A stretch of 64,000 nucleotides of DNA, taken from contig JAEWKC010000041.1 in the NCBI GenBank assembly GCA_023386235.1, positions 1-64,000 of the forward strand. The letters are read 5' to 3'. The notes under the pieces were generated by a model that did no database searches, was not told the origin of the DNA, and was given only the letters and a program-made list of their open reading frames with translations. The DNA comes from Bacteroidota bacterium. GTDB taxonomy: Bacteria > Bacteroidota > Bacteroidia > Chitinophagales > Chitinophagaceae. Below are positions 36,341 through 45,094 of the stretch, piece after piece (the stretch's first letter is position 1; each line of letters opens with the position of its first letter). A program made the translations under genes and the position numbers.

Positions 36341-36520
36341 TTGAATAATTATTTTATTAATTTTTTGCAAACAAAACAGATAATAATTGTTTGTGAGTTT
36401 TGCAATAAAACAGCAGCACGAAGCAAAGGATATTGAATTATTTTTACAATTAGGTATGAAAAGACGGTTAAAATATATAAATTTGTTGCTGAAAACACAA
36501 TCAAGAATTTATTCCCTGAT

Positions 36521-37105
36521 ATGAAGAAGATTGAATTGGAAATCATAGCCCTTTCGCACAGCATTACGCAAACGCATTCTTATGCGGTTGTTTTAGGTGA
36601 AGTTTTCGGACAAAGAAGGTTGCCCATTGTTATTGGTGGATTTGAAGCGCAGGCTATAGCCGTGGCCCTGGAGAAAATGCATCCAAGCCGTCCGCTTACA
36701 CACGATTTGATCAAGAATTTTTTTCATTCTTTCGAAATAGAATTAATAGAAGTCGTGATCAACAGTCTGGAAGAAGGTATATTCTACTCAAAATTGGTTT
36801 GCAGCAACGCGCAACAAACCATTGAAATTGACAGTCGCACAAGCGATGCGCTGGCTTTGGCTGTCCGTTTTGGCTGTCCCATATATACTTATGAAAATAT
36901 CATGGATTCGGCTTCTCTTGTCATGGAAGATGAACCCGAAGCTAATGCAGACATGCCTGCCCCCCCGGTAAATCCACCTTCGTCCAAAGATAGTCTTGAA
37001 TACAAAACAATGGAAGAGCTGGAAGCACTTTTAGATGAAGTGTTAGAAAAAGAAGACTATATAAAAGCAGCAGCCATTCGGGACGAAATTAACCGAAGAA
37101 AATAA
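36521..37105 (+). CDS. Bifunctional nuclease (DUF151) family protein with UVR motif
   Basis: The 194-residue protein has a BFN/DUF151 domain (about 15-145; SYAVVLGEVFGQRRLPIVIGG, SRTSDALALAVRFGCPIYT), a Pro-rich linker and a C-terminal UvrB/UvrC helical pair (MEELEALLDEVLEKEDY...RDEINRRK). Plant and bacterial relatives cleave DNA and RNA; the UVR motif suggests contact with repair proteins. ispE begins 21 bases downstream. Confidence 0.85.
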   Translation: MKKIELEIIALSHSITQTHSYAVVLGEVFGQRRLPIVIGGFEAQAIAVALEKMHPSRPLTHDLIKNFFHSFEIELIEVVINSLEEGIFYSKLVCSNAQQTIEIDSRTSDALALAVRFGCPIYTYENIMDSASLVMEDEPEANADMPAPPVNPPSSKDSLEYKTMEELEALLDEVLEKEDYIKAAAIRDEINRRK

Positions 37106-37126
37106 TTCAGCCGCCAAATTGTAATA

Positions 37127-37951
37127 ATGCTCTCTTTTCCCAACTGCAAAATAAATATCGGGTTAAACATAGTTCAAAAAAGATCGGACGGGTTTCACGA
37201 TCTGGAAACAATTTTTTACCCTGTTCCTTTTTACGATGTCTTGGAAATCATACGAGACAATGATGCACAGACAGGCAACCATTATACTTTTACAACAAGC
37301 GGCATAGCCATAAATACAGAAAATGAAAACAACATCTGCATTAAGGCTTACAATCTGGTCATCAATTATATACAATCCTTACCTTCACTAAAAGTTCATT
37401 TACATAAAAATATTCCTACAGGTGCAGGACTCGGTGGCGGAAGTGCCGACGGCGCTTTTATGCTGCGGATGCTGAATGAGAAATTTGAATTGGGCATGTC
37501 TACAGAACAGCTTATGGATCTGGCTTTGCAGCTGGGAAGCGATTGCCCTTTTTTCATAAAAAATACTTCCTGCTACGCCGAAGGAAGAGGAGAAAAAATG
37601 ACTCCTATAGCGCTTGATCTTTCGGGTTATTGCATAGTTTTAGTGAACCCGGGTATTCATATAAGCACCGCCAAAGCTTTTTCTTTAGTACAGCCGCGCA
37701 AGCCTGCAAATAATTTACGGCAACTGATACAACTTCCTGTAAAAGACTGGAAAGATGCCGTAATCAACGATTTTGAAAAACCGGTTATGCAGCTTTATCC
37801 TGCAATTGACCACGTAAAAAAATCTTTGTACACTCATGGCGCGCTATACGCTTCAATGACCGGATCGGGCAGCACCGTATTTGGCCTGTTCAGCAAAAAT
37901 GTGGCAATCTCTTTCTCGGAAAATTATTTTGTCAAAAAAATCTTACTTTAG
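37127..37951 (+). CDS. ispE: 4-diphosphocytidyl-2-C-methyl-D-erythritol kinase
   Basis: The 274-residue GHMP kinase has PTGAGLGGGSADGAFML as ATP loop and ASMTGSGSTVFGLF near the C-terminus. It catalyses the ATP-dependent step of the MEP isoprenoid route. It lies between the BFN gene and the SpmA/SpmB fusion, closely spaced, in one plus-strand unit. Confidence 0.94.
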   Translation: MLSFPNCKINIGLNIVQKRSDGFHDLETIFYPVPFYDVLEIIRDNDAQTGNHYTFTTSGIAINTENENNICIKAYNLVINYIQSLPSLKVHLHKNIPTGAGLGGGSADGAFMLRMLNEKFELGMSTEQLMDLALQLGSDCPFFIKNTSCYAEGRGEKMTPIALDLSGYCIVLVNPGIHISTAKAFSLVQPRKPANNLRQLIQLPVKDWKDAVINDFEKPVMQLYPAIDHVKKSLYTHGALYASMTGSGSTVFGLFSKNVAISFSENYFVKKILL

Positions 37952-37968
37952 CCCATTAATACTATTCA

Positions 37969-39453
37969 ATGACATTAAGCAAAATATGGTCGGCGTTTGT
38001 AATTATTTCCATTGTGGTGGCAACCGTAAAAATGGTATTTGTCGATGGCAATGAAGACATATTCGGTAAAATGGTTACCGGCACCAGCAAAGATGTAACC
38101 AACTATTATGCAATAGGCTCGCCGTCTAACCAGGGCTACCCTACACTGGATAGCCTGGCAACTGATGTAAGGCAATACGGTTTTGCGCCATCCACGCTTG
38201 ATAAAGCAGACTTTGTAGTGGTAGATAATAAGAATAACGATTCTCTGAAGGCTTTACAGGCAATAGCGCCCGGCCTTAAAGTAAGAACCTACGAGCAATT
38301 GCTTAAAGTGAAAACCCGCCCGGTAGACGGTGTAATAGAAACTGCCAAATTTGCCGTAACGCTTTGTTTAGGATTAATTGGTGTGATGGCTTTATTTATG
38401 GGCTTTATGGCCATCGCCGAAAAAGCAGGCGGCATAAGATTTCTGTCCAGAATTATCGGTCCGTTCTTCACCAAATTATTTCCGGAAGTACCTAAAGATC
38501 ATCCGGCTATCGGGCATATGCTTATGAATTTCTCCGCCAATTTATTAGGGCTTGATAACGCGGCTACGCCATTCGGCATCAAAGCTATGGAGAGCCTGCA
38601 GGAGCTTAATCCCAGCAAAGAAAGGGCTACCAACGCCCAAGTAATGTTTTTAAGTCTGCACGCGAGCGGACTTACATTGATTCCGGTGAGCATCATTGCC
38701 ATGCGCGCATTGATGGGTTCTGCTAATCCCACAGATATTTTTATACCCTGCATGATAGCAACTTTCGCTGCTACCATGGCATCTATGAGCATTGTTTCTT
38801 TCAAACAAAAAATCAATTTATTTCAACCCGTAATCATCGCGTGGATTGGCGGTATCAGTGCAGTCATAGGCTTACTGGTATGGTACCTTACTTCTTTATC
38901 TGCCAACAATCTGCAAAATTTTTCGCTGATACTTAGCAATGGATTGATACTATTTATTTTCTTTGCTATCATATTAGGAGGGATTTACAAAAAGGTAGAT
39001 ATTTTTGACAGCTTTATTGATGGCGCCAAAGGCGGATTTGAAGTTTCTGTAAAAATAATTCCTTACCTGGTAGGTATGCTTGTAGCCATAAGCCTGCTGC
39101 GCACCAGCGGCACTTTTGATTATGTGATTGACGGTTTAAAAAGCTTCTTTAGCCTGTTTGCAGGCGATACACGTTTTGTAGACGGACTGCCTACAGCACT
39201 GATAAAACCTTTGAGTGGCGGAGCCGCCAGAGGCATGATGGTAGATACCATGAACACTTTTGGCGCTGATTCTTTTGCAGGCAGGCTGGCAAGTGTATTG
39301 CAGGGTTCTTCCGATACTACTTTTTATGTGGTAGCTGTATACTTTGGTGCGGTAGGTATTAAAAATGTACGATACTCTATCGGCGCTATGCTGCTGGCCG
39401 ACCTTGTAGGTATTTGCACGGCTATAGGGCTGGCTTATCTTTTCTTCGGTTAA
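37969..39453 (+). CDS. SpmA/SpmB-like fused membrane protein (nucleoside-recognition domains)
   Basis: The 494-residue integral membrane protein has two Gate/nucleoside-recognition modules. The first (about 115-260) has FSANLLGLDNAATPFGIKAM, as in SpmA; the second (about 340-490) has IKPLSGGAARGMM, as in SpmB. Bacillus encodes these as separate spore-maturation proteins. Between helix 1 and the next lies an extra soluble segment of about 85 residues (28-112). The organism is not expected to make spores, so the job is a transport one of unknown substrate. Confidence 0.85.
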   Translation: MTLSKIWSAFVIISIVVATVKMVFVDGNEDIFGKMVTGTSKDVTNYYAIGSPSNQGYPTLDSLATDVRQYGFAPSTLDKADFVVVDNKNNDSLKALQAIAPGLKVRTYEQLLKVKTRPVDGVIETAKFAVTLCLGLIGVMALFMGFMAIAEKAGGIRFLSRIIGPFFTKLFPEVPKDHPAIGHMLMNFSANLLGLDNAATPFGIKAMESLQELNPSKERATNAQVMFLSLHASGLTLIPVSIIAMRALMGSANPTDIFIPCMIATFAATMASMSIVSFKQKINLFQPVIIAWIGGISAVIGLLVWYLTSLSANNLQNFSLILSNGLILFIFFAIILGGIYKKVDIFDSFIDGAKGGFEVSVKIIPYLVGMLVAISLLRTSGTFDYVIDGLKSFFSLFAGDTRFVDGLPTALIKPLSGGAARGMMVDTMNTFGADSFAGRLASVLQGSSDTTFYVVAVYFGAVGIKNVRYSIGAMLLADLVGICTAIGLAYLFFG

Positions 39454-39564
39454 GAATAAGAATATATTTTTCCTTAAATTAATCTTTTAACAAAATATGG
39501 CATCATATTTATGCTTTATATGATTATTAATAAAGTAATTAACTAACAATTTAAAAAATATACT

Positions 39565-40071
39565 ATGAAAAGAATACTATTCGGATTATTTGCAATGATT
39601 GCCGTTGCCGCGGTTGTATCAAGCTGTACTAAAACAGTTAATAACACCGATACATCTATGCAGGCATATTCTGACAACTTTACTATTAACTCCAATGGAT
39701 GGATTGCAGAAGGTTTGGGATATTACCATGGCTTAGAAATGAACGATATGATTGACGTTAACACGCTGAAAGCTGATGCTGTAGTTGTTTATATTTCTTT
39801 AGACGGAGGTAGAAATTATCAAGCCTTAAACACCACTCTTTTAGATGAAACTCATAATAGATATGTTGCTTATTCCTATACACATGGCGTAGATGCAGGT
39901 AACACATACAATGTGGTTTTAGTCGCAGAGAATGTTGATGGCACACAAACTGCACTGCCTCCAACATTAACTGTAAAAATTGTAGTTATTCCTGCAAGAC
40001 TAATAGCAAATACTGACGTAAATCTTAAGGATTACAATGCCGTAAAAGCTACATTTAATTTGAAAGACTAA
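39565..40071 (+). CDS. Putative lipoprotein of unknown function
   Basis: The 168-residue product has a lipobox signal (MKRILFGLFAMIAVAAVVSSCTK) and a beta-rich mature part. The latter is rich in Tyr, Asn and Thr (NGWIAEGLGYYHGLEM, YNVVLVAENVDG). I recognise no domain. It has its own terminator (40096-40129) and sits 111 bases after the Spm gene. Confidence 0.65.
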   Translation: MKRILFGLFAMIAVAAVVSSCTKTVNNTDTSMQAYSDNFTINSNGWIAEGLGYYHGLEMNDMIDVNTLKADAVVVYISLDGGRNYQALNTTLLDETHNRYVAYSYTHGVDAGNTYNVVLVAENVDGTQTALPPTLTVKIVVIPARLIANTDVNLKDYNAVKATFNLKD

Positions 40072-40095
40072 TTTTCATACAAAAATTATTCAACA

Positions 40096-40129
40096 TAAAA
40101 AAACCACTCTTATCGGAGTGGTTTTTTTA
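40096..40129. terminator. Bidirectional terminator between lipoprotein and alkaline phosphatase
   Basis: AACCACTC-N6-GAGTGGTT with flanking A- and T-runs between convergent genes. Confidence 0.85.
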
Positions 40130-40152
40130 TGCATGGTAATAGCTGTTTATAG

Positions 40153-41562
40153 CTAAGCCAATACACCTGCTGCTGTTAGCATAATATTGTGCATCTCGTA
40201 ATTTTTTACGAAGGGAGTGATCAATTCACTTCCCGGGCCATATGCGGTTAATTCTACATAATCGCCGGAATGGCTCATGGATCCGAAGCCTATAGCATTG
40301 TAATTGCCTAAGACTACGGAAAGATCTTTAAAAGGTAGTTTGTAAGAATTGTACAATCCTTCGTCGTCCAGCTTATTATAGTGATCTAAAATTAATTTAG
40401 CCTCTTCTTTTGTGATTCCTATGCCCTGTGCCGCTTCTATTCTTTCACGCACCTGGTCTACGGTATTCTTATTATTAATACCCATTAAAATCCAATCGTT
40501 GGAATGTTTATAAAACTGTAAGCTATCAAAGTGTTTATCAGTATTTTTCCCGGAGAAAATACCCGGATTGGCATTGCCATGATCGGTAGTTACAATCAGC
40601 AGAGTATCTTTGTTGCTTCTTGCAAAATCCATAGCCACCTTTACCGCATCGTCAAAAGCCAGTTGCTCATAAATAAGAGCGGCGGCATCGTTGGCGTGCG
40701 CGGCCCAGTCTATTTTACCACCTTCCACCTGCATTACAAATCCGTTTTTGTTTTTGCTGAGCTGGTCAATAGCCGTCTTGGTCATTTCTGCCAAGGTAGG
40801 TGTATTATCAATTAATTGATTATCGCTGTTTCTGTCTACACTGTAAGGCAAACTATCTGCATGAAAAATGCCTAACACGGGTTTATTGTTGAGTTTGTTT
40901 ATGGCCAGCATTTCTTTTCTGTTTCTGGCAACGGCAAATCCTGCGTTTTTAAACTCGGTAAACAAATCTCTTTTATCCTTCCTTTTATTGGCAGAGAATA
41001 CATCTACGCCACCACCCATCATTACATCAAACCTTAGCTTAAGATAGTCGGCAGCTATTTCATCCATATCACCACGCCTATTATTATTTACACAAAAGCC
41101 GGCGGGTGTGGCATGTGTTATGGGTACAGAAGTTACGCATCCTACAGATTTTCCTTTGGCCTTAAATTTTTGCAGGATAGGTTTATTGTAGCTTCCATCC
41201 GGATTTACGTTTAAGGCACCGTTATTTACCCTTTTGCCGCCGCCCCATGAGGAACTGGCCGCTGCAGAATCTGTAACGATAGAATTGTTAGAGGCTGTAT
41301 CCATTAACGCTCTCCTGGTTACCGGGTCTTGTAATAATTGCACCCAGTTGCTGTGCTTGCCTTCTTTCCTGTACTTAAAGGTATCGGCCAACTGCAGCGT
41401 ACCTATGCTCATACCATCACTCACCATAAAGATGATGTTTTTGGCGGTTTTGCCTTTTAACGAGCTGTCGAGTATGCTGGTTGTTTTTCCACTAATGGGA
41501 TTGAGTAGCGCTGTGCCTAAGAATGCCAGGGAACCATTCTTAAAAAAATCTCTTCTTTGCAT
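40153..41562 (-). CDS. Alkaline phosphatase, Tat-exported
   Basis: The 469-residue enzyme has a twin-arginine signal (MQRRDFFKNGSLAFLG). Metal and nucleophile motifs are NIIFMVSDGMSIGT and TDSAAASSSWGGG (Ser nucleophile after the Asp), VEGGKIDWAAHANDA and VTTDHGNANPG. It hydrolyses phosphomonoesters in the periplasm. It stands alone between two terminators. No Pho box was recognised. Confidence 0.9.
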   Translation of the reverse strand: MQRRDFFKNGSLAFLGTALLNPISGKTTSILDSSLKGKTAKNIIFMVSDGMSIGTLQLADTFKYRKEGKHSNWVQLLQDPVTRRALMDTASNNSIVTDSAAASSSWGGGKRVNNGALNVNPDGSYNKPILQKFKAKGKSVGCVTSVPITHATPAGFCVNNNRRGDMDEIAADYLKLRFDVMMGGGVDVFSANKRKDKRDLFTEFKNAGFAVARNRKEMLAINKLNNKPVLGIFHADSLPYSVDRNSDNQLIDNTPTLAEMTKTAIDQLSKNKNGFVMQVEGGKIDWAAHANDAAALIYEQLAFDDAVKVAMDFARSNKDTLLIVTTDHGNANPGIFSGKNTDKHFDSLQFYKHSNDWILMGINNKNTVDQVRERIEAAQGIGITKEEAKLILDHYNKLDDEGLYNSYKLPFKDLSVVLGNYNAIGFGSMSHSGDYVELTAYGPGSELITPFVKNYEMHNIMLTAAGVLA

Positions 41563-41672
41563 AGTAATAAAATAAAAGGTATCGTAAAATTGAATACAAA
41601 ATAACAGAAAAAATCGATACGCTGAAACTTATTTCATATTATCTGTAAGTTATTTTTCATTTAAATATAAAA

Positions 41673-41706
41673 ATAGACCGTATCTCTTTACAGGTATACG
41701 GTCTAT
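41673..41706 (-). terminator. Terminator of the M3 peptidase gene
   Basis: A perfect 11-base inverted repeat, ATAGACCGTAT-N12-ATACGGTCTAT, 24 bases after the gene, followed on the minus strand by TTTTATATTTAA. Confidence 0.7.
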
Positions 41707-41730
41707 AATGAAACTCATAATTGTAGACAT

Positions 41731-43875
41731 TTAATTAATCCCTCTCTTCTTCAGCATGGGTTGTATGCTGGGATCTTTGCCTCTGAACGCTTTAAATGCT
41801 TTGTTGTAATCCTGCGTGTTGCCGATAGATAAAATCATATCTCTGAAGCGCTGGCCGTTTTCCGGTTTCAGTCCGCCGTTTTCCATAAACCATGCAAACG
41901 CGTCATTATCCAACATTTCGGCCCAACTGTACGCATAATAGCCAGCCGCGTATCCGCCACCAAAAACGTGTTGGAATACAGAGGAAGTATAACGAGGAGG
42001 CACTTGCTGCAAATATAAGCCGGTTCTCTCCAATGCTTCTCTTTCAAACTGATTGGCATCCTGCTCAGGCAGATCGGCGCTTAAAGAATGCCATTGCATA
42101 TCTAACTGTGCTGCCGCTAAAAATTCTGTAAGCATATAACCCTGATTGAAAGTAGCGGCTTTCGTAATTTTATCTATCAAATCCTGCGGCATCGGTTCGC
42201 CGGTTTGATAATGCACCGCATAATTTTTTAATACTTCAGGATATAAAGCCCAATGCTCATTGATTTGTGATGGCAGCTCTACAAAATCTCTTGCCACATT
42301 GGTACCCGACAGGCTGGGATATGTCTGGTTGGCAAATAGTCCGTGCGTAGCATGGCCAAACTCATGGAACATGGTGATCACATCATCAAAACTAATCAAC
42401 GCCGGTTGCCCTTCCGCCGGCTTGGTATAGTTGCATACATTGTATATTACTGGCTTGGTACCCAACAGTTTTGATTGTTCTACAAAGTTGCCCATCCAGG
42501 CGCCACCTGATTTATTGTCTCTTTTGTAAGGATCAAAATAAAATAACGCTAACTCGGAAGAATCCTTATCAAACACTTCAAAAACACGTACATCTTCATG
42601 ATATACCGGGATGTCTGTTCTTTCTTTGAAAGTAATACCGAACAGCTTAGTAGCTGTATAAAAAATACCTTTTTCTAAAACTGTATTTATTTCAAAATAA
42701 GGTTTGATAAGGCTTTCATCCAGGTCAAACTTTTCTTTCCTTACTTGTTCGGCGTAATAGTTCCAGTCCCAGGCTTGCGCTGTAAAGGTATCCTGCTGCT
42801 TATTGATCATCGCCTGAATATCTTTCAATTCGCCTTTGGCTTTGTTCACCGCCGGTGTCACCAATTTTGACAAAAATTGTTGTACGGCCTGCGGAGATTT
42901 CGCCATCTGATCCTGCAACTTCCATTCGGCGTAATTTTTATATCCCATTAGTTTGGCTTTATCTGCTCGGATTTTAGCTATGCGCGTTAATGTTTTCCTA
43001 GTATCATTGCTATCACTTTTTTCTGTCCTACGCAAAGAAGCTTCAAACAGCTTTTGCCTTGTTTCCCTGTTTTTCAAAGACTGCAGCGCGGGCTGCTGTA
43101 TTGTATTTTGCAGAGAAAGCAACCACTTACCCGAAAGATCGCGGCCTTTAGCGCTTTGCTGTGCCGCGTCTAATTCAGCTTGCGATAAGCCGTCCAGCTG
43201 CTTTACATCCTCTATTACCACAGCGCCGTTTTTACCGGCATCTAAAAGCTGATTGCGAAACTTTGTAGTAAGCGTTGCCTCTTCTTCGTTCAATGCCTTT
43301 AGCTGTGTTTTTTTCTCTAGCGAGAGATCGGCTCCTGCCATTTTAAACTCTTTGTAATAATATTCTACCAGCTTTTTAGATTCGTCATCCAGTTCAAGCG
43401 TGGACAACTGTTTATAAATTGTATCTACTCTGGCAAATAGTTTTTCATTCAAAAATATCGCGTCTCTGTGCTGTGCCATTTTGGGTGCCATTTCCTGCTG
43501 CACCGCTTTCAGCTTATCGTTCGTATTGGCACTTGTAAGGGCATAAAAAGCGCTGCTTGCTCTTGACAATAGTCGGCCGCTTTTTTCCATTGCCACCATC
43601 GTATTTTCAAAAGTAGCCGGTTCTGCACTATTTGCAATGCTGTCTATTTCTGTCATTTGCTGTTTCATACCTTCCAGCAATGCCGGTTTAAAATGATTGT
43701 CTCTTAACTTATCGAAAGGCACGGTCTGGTAAGGCAAAACACTTTCTTTAAACAGGGGATTGTTAGAAGCGGTAGCCGAAATGCTGTCTACCCCATTGTT
43801 GCTTGTATCCATATTTCCACAAGATATTTGTAATAATGCAATAAAACTTGCAATCGTAAATGCGATTTTCCTCAT
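41731..43875 (-). CDS. dcp: M3-family metallopeptidase lipoprotein (Dcp-like)
   Basis: The 714-residue zinc oligopeptidase has a lipobox (MRKIAFTIASFIALLQISCG), a helical N-terminal half and the zinc motif MFHEFGHATHGLF with a downstream Glu. Relatives remove dipeptides from C-termini. The lipoprotein signal puts it in the envelope rather than the cytoplasm. The family is firm; the symbol is by analogy. Confidence 0.88.
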   Translation of the reverse strand: MRKIAFTIASFIALLQISCGNMDTSNNGVDSISATASNNPLFKESVLPYQTVPFDKLRDNHFKPALLEGMKQQMTEIDSIANSAEPATFENTMVAMEKSGRLLSRASSAFYALTSANTNDKLKAVQQEMAPKMAQHRDAIFLNEKLFARVDTIYKQLSTLELDDESKKLVEYYYKEFKMAGADLSLEKKTQLKALNEEEATLTTKFRNQLLDAGKNGAVVIEDVKQLDGLSQAELDAAQQSAKGRDLSGKWLLSLQNTIQQPALQSLKNRETRQKLFEASLRRTEKSDSNDTRKTLTRIAKIRADKAKLMGYKNYAEWKLQDQMAKSPQAVQQFLSKLVTPAVNKAKGELKDIQAMINKQQDTFTAQAWDWNYYAEQVRKEKFDLDESLIKPYFEINTVLEKGIFYTATKLFGITFKERTDIPVYHEDVRVFEVFDKDSSELALFYFDPYKRDNKSGGAWMGNFVEQSKLLGTKPVIYNVCNYTKPAEGQPALISFDDVITMFHEFGHATHGLFANQTYPSLSGTNVARDFVELPSQINEHWALYPEVLKNYAVHYQTGEPMPQDLIDKITKAATFNQGYMLTEFLAAAQLDMQWHSLSADLPEQDANQFEREALERTGLYLQQVPPRYTSSVFQHVFGGGYAAGYYAYSWAEMLDNDAFAWFMENGGLKPENGQRFRDMILSIGNTQDYNKAFKAFRGKDPSIQPMLKKRGIN

Positions 43876-43903
43876 TGATATACTGTTAGGATTATTTAAT
43901 AAA

Positions 43904-43949
43904 ATTGCTCAAATGTAACTCTTATTTTTAAAAGTCGCATTTGAGCAAT
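43904..43949 (-). terminator. Inverted repeat after the SPFH gene, probable terminator
   Basis: A perfect 12-base inverted repeat, ATTGCTCAAATG-N22-CATTTGAGCAAT, lies between the SPFH stop and the M3 peptidase start, both on the minus strand. The following minus-strand bases are AT-rich but not a clean T-run. Confidence 0.5.
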
Positions 43950-43993
43950 ATACTATCTAAGTTATTTTAAAAAGTTATAAGATTTTTTTAAGA

Positions 43994-44980
43994 TTAGTAC
44001 GGAGAACTACTGTCGTTAGAGGAATCAGAAGCATCTAGAAAATTAGTTTCGTCGTTATTCTTTTTGTACGATGCATTTGTCTGACTCTGCAATTCTTCTC
44101 CAATTTTATTGGCCGCTACAAAAGAAGTGACCATGTTATTGAGCATTTCACCTGCGGCGCTTGGTGAATTGGGCAATAAAATAAGATTAGATTTATTCAT
44201 GCTTCCAATAGCATGCAATGTATCGTAGTGCTGCGTAACTACTATAAGCGCGGAAGCCTCTTGAGAGTTGATGCCTACGCGGTTTAATACATTTACAGAT
44301 TCTTCCAGACCTCTTGCAATCTCTCTTCTTTGATCGGCAATACCCTGCCCCTGTAATCTTTTGCTTTCGGCTTCCGCTCTTGCTTTTTCTACTATTAAAA
44401 TTCTTTGCGCGTCGCCCTGATATTGTGCTGCTACCTTATCTCTCTCTGCGGCGTTGATGCGGTTCATGGCATGTTTTACCTGCTCATCAGGATCAATATC
44501 GGTTACAAGTGTTTTAATAATGTCGTAACCGTATTCATTCATAGCTTCCTGCAATTCGCCTTTTACGGCTATGGCTATATCATCTTTCTTTTCAAATACA
44601 TCGTCCAGTCTCAGCTTAGGAACTTCTGCACGCACCACATCAAATACATACGAGGTGATTTGTGCGTAAGGGTTTTGCAGTTTATAGAAAGCTTCAAATA
44701 CTTTGTTTTGAATAACTACATATTGTACCGAAACTTTTATTTTCACAAATACATCATCTTTGGTTTTGGTTTCTACCATCACATCCAGTTGCTGTATTTT
44801 TAAAGATATTCTGCCTGCCACCCGGTCTACAAAAGGTATTTTCATTTGAATACCCGGGCCTCTTACACTCTGAAACTTTCCAAACCTTTCAAGAATTACG
44901 GAAGTTTGTTGTTTTACTATAAAAAAAGCCCCGAAAACTACTAAGAATAAGATAAAGACTACGATGTAAGTTAGATACAT
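43994..44980 (-). CDS. SPFH/Band 7 (stomatin-like) membrane protein
   Basis: Counting from ATG 44980 the product has 328 residues; a second ATG at 45022 lies inside the ppc terminator loop, so it is unlikely to be the start. A single N-terminal helix (YLTYIVVFILFLVVFGAFFIV) precedes the band-7 domain (QTSVILERFGKFQSVRGPG) and a long coiled coil (about 170-240). Such proteins organise membrane microdomains and quality-control proteases. No NfeD or FtsH gene lies nearby. Confidence 0.87.
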   Translation of the reverse strand: MYLTYIVVFILFLVVFGAFFIVKQQTSVILERFGKFQSVRGPGIQMKIPFVDRVAGRISLKIQQLDVMVETKTKDDVFVKIKVSVQYVVIQNKVFEAFYKLQNPYAQITSYVFDVVRAEVPKLRLDDVFEKKDDIAIAVKGELQEAMNEYGYDIIKTLVTDIDPDEQVKHAMNRINAAERDKVAAQYQGDAQRILIVEKARAEAESKRLQGQGIADQRREIARGLEESVNVLNRVGINSQEASALIVVTQHYDTLHAIGSMNKSNLILLPNSPSAAGEMLNNMVTSFVAANKIGEELQSQTNASYKKNNDETNFLDASDSSNDSSSPY

Positions 44981-45000
44981 AACTAATATAATTTTATGGA

Positions 45001-45035
45001 TAAAAAATAATGCACCGGACATTGCAGATGCATTA
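45001..45035 (-). terminator. Terminator of ppc
   Basis: On the minus strand TAATGCA-N14-TGCATTA is followed by TTTTTT, 59 bases after the ppc stop. Confidence 0.65.
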
Positions 45036-45094
45036 CAAATTTATTGATTTTAAAGAGATTTTCCTATTAAATATTTATTAACGGGCAATTTAAT

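Noticed and set aside
44981..45022. Upstream ATG start for the SPFH gene
   Set aside because: It falls inside the terminator hairpin of ppc and would add residues before a good membrane anchor.
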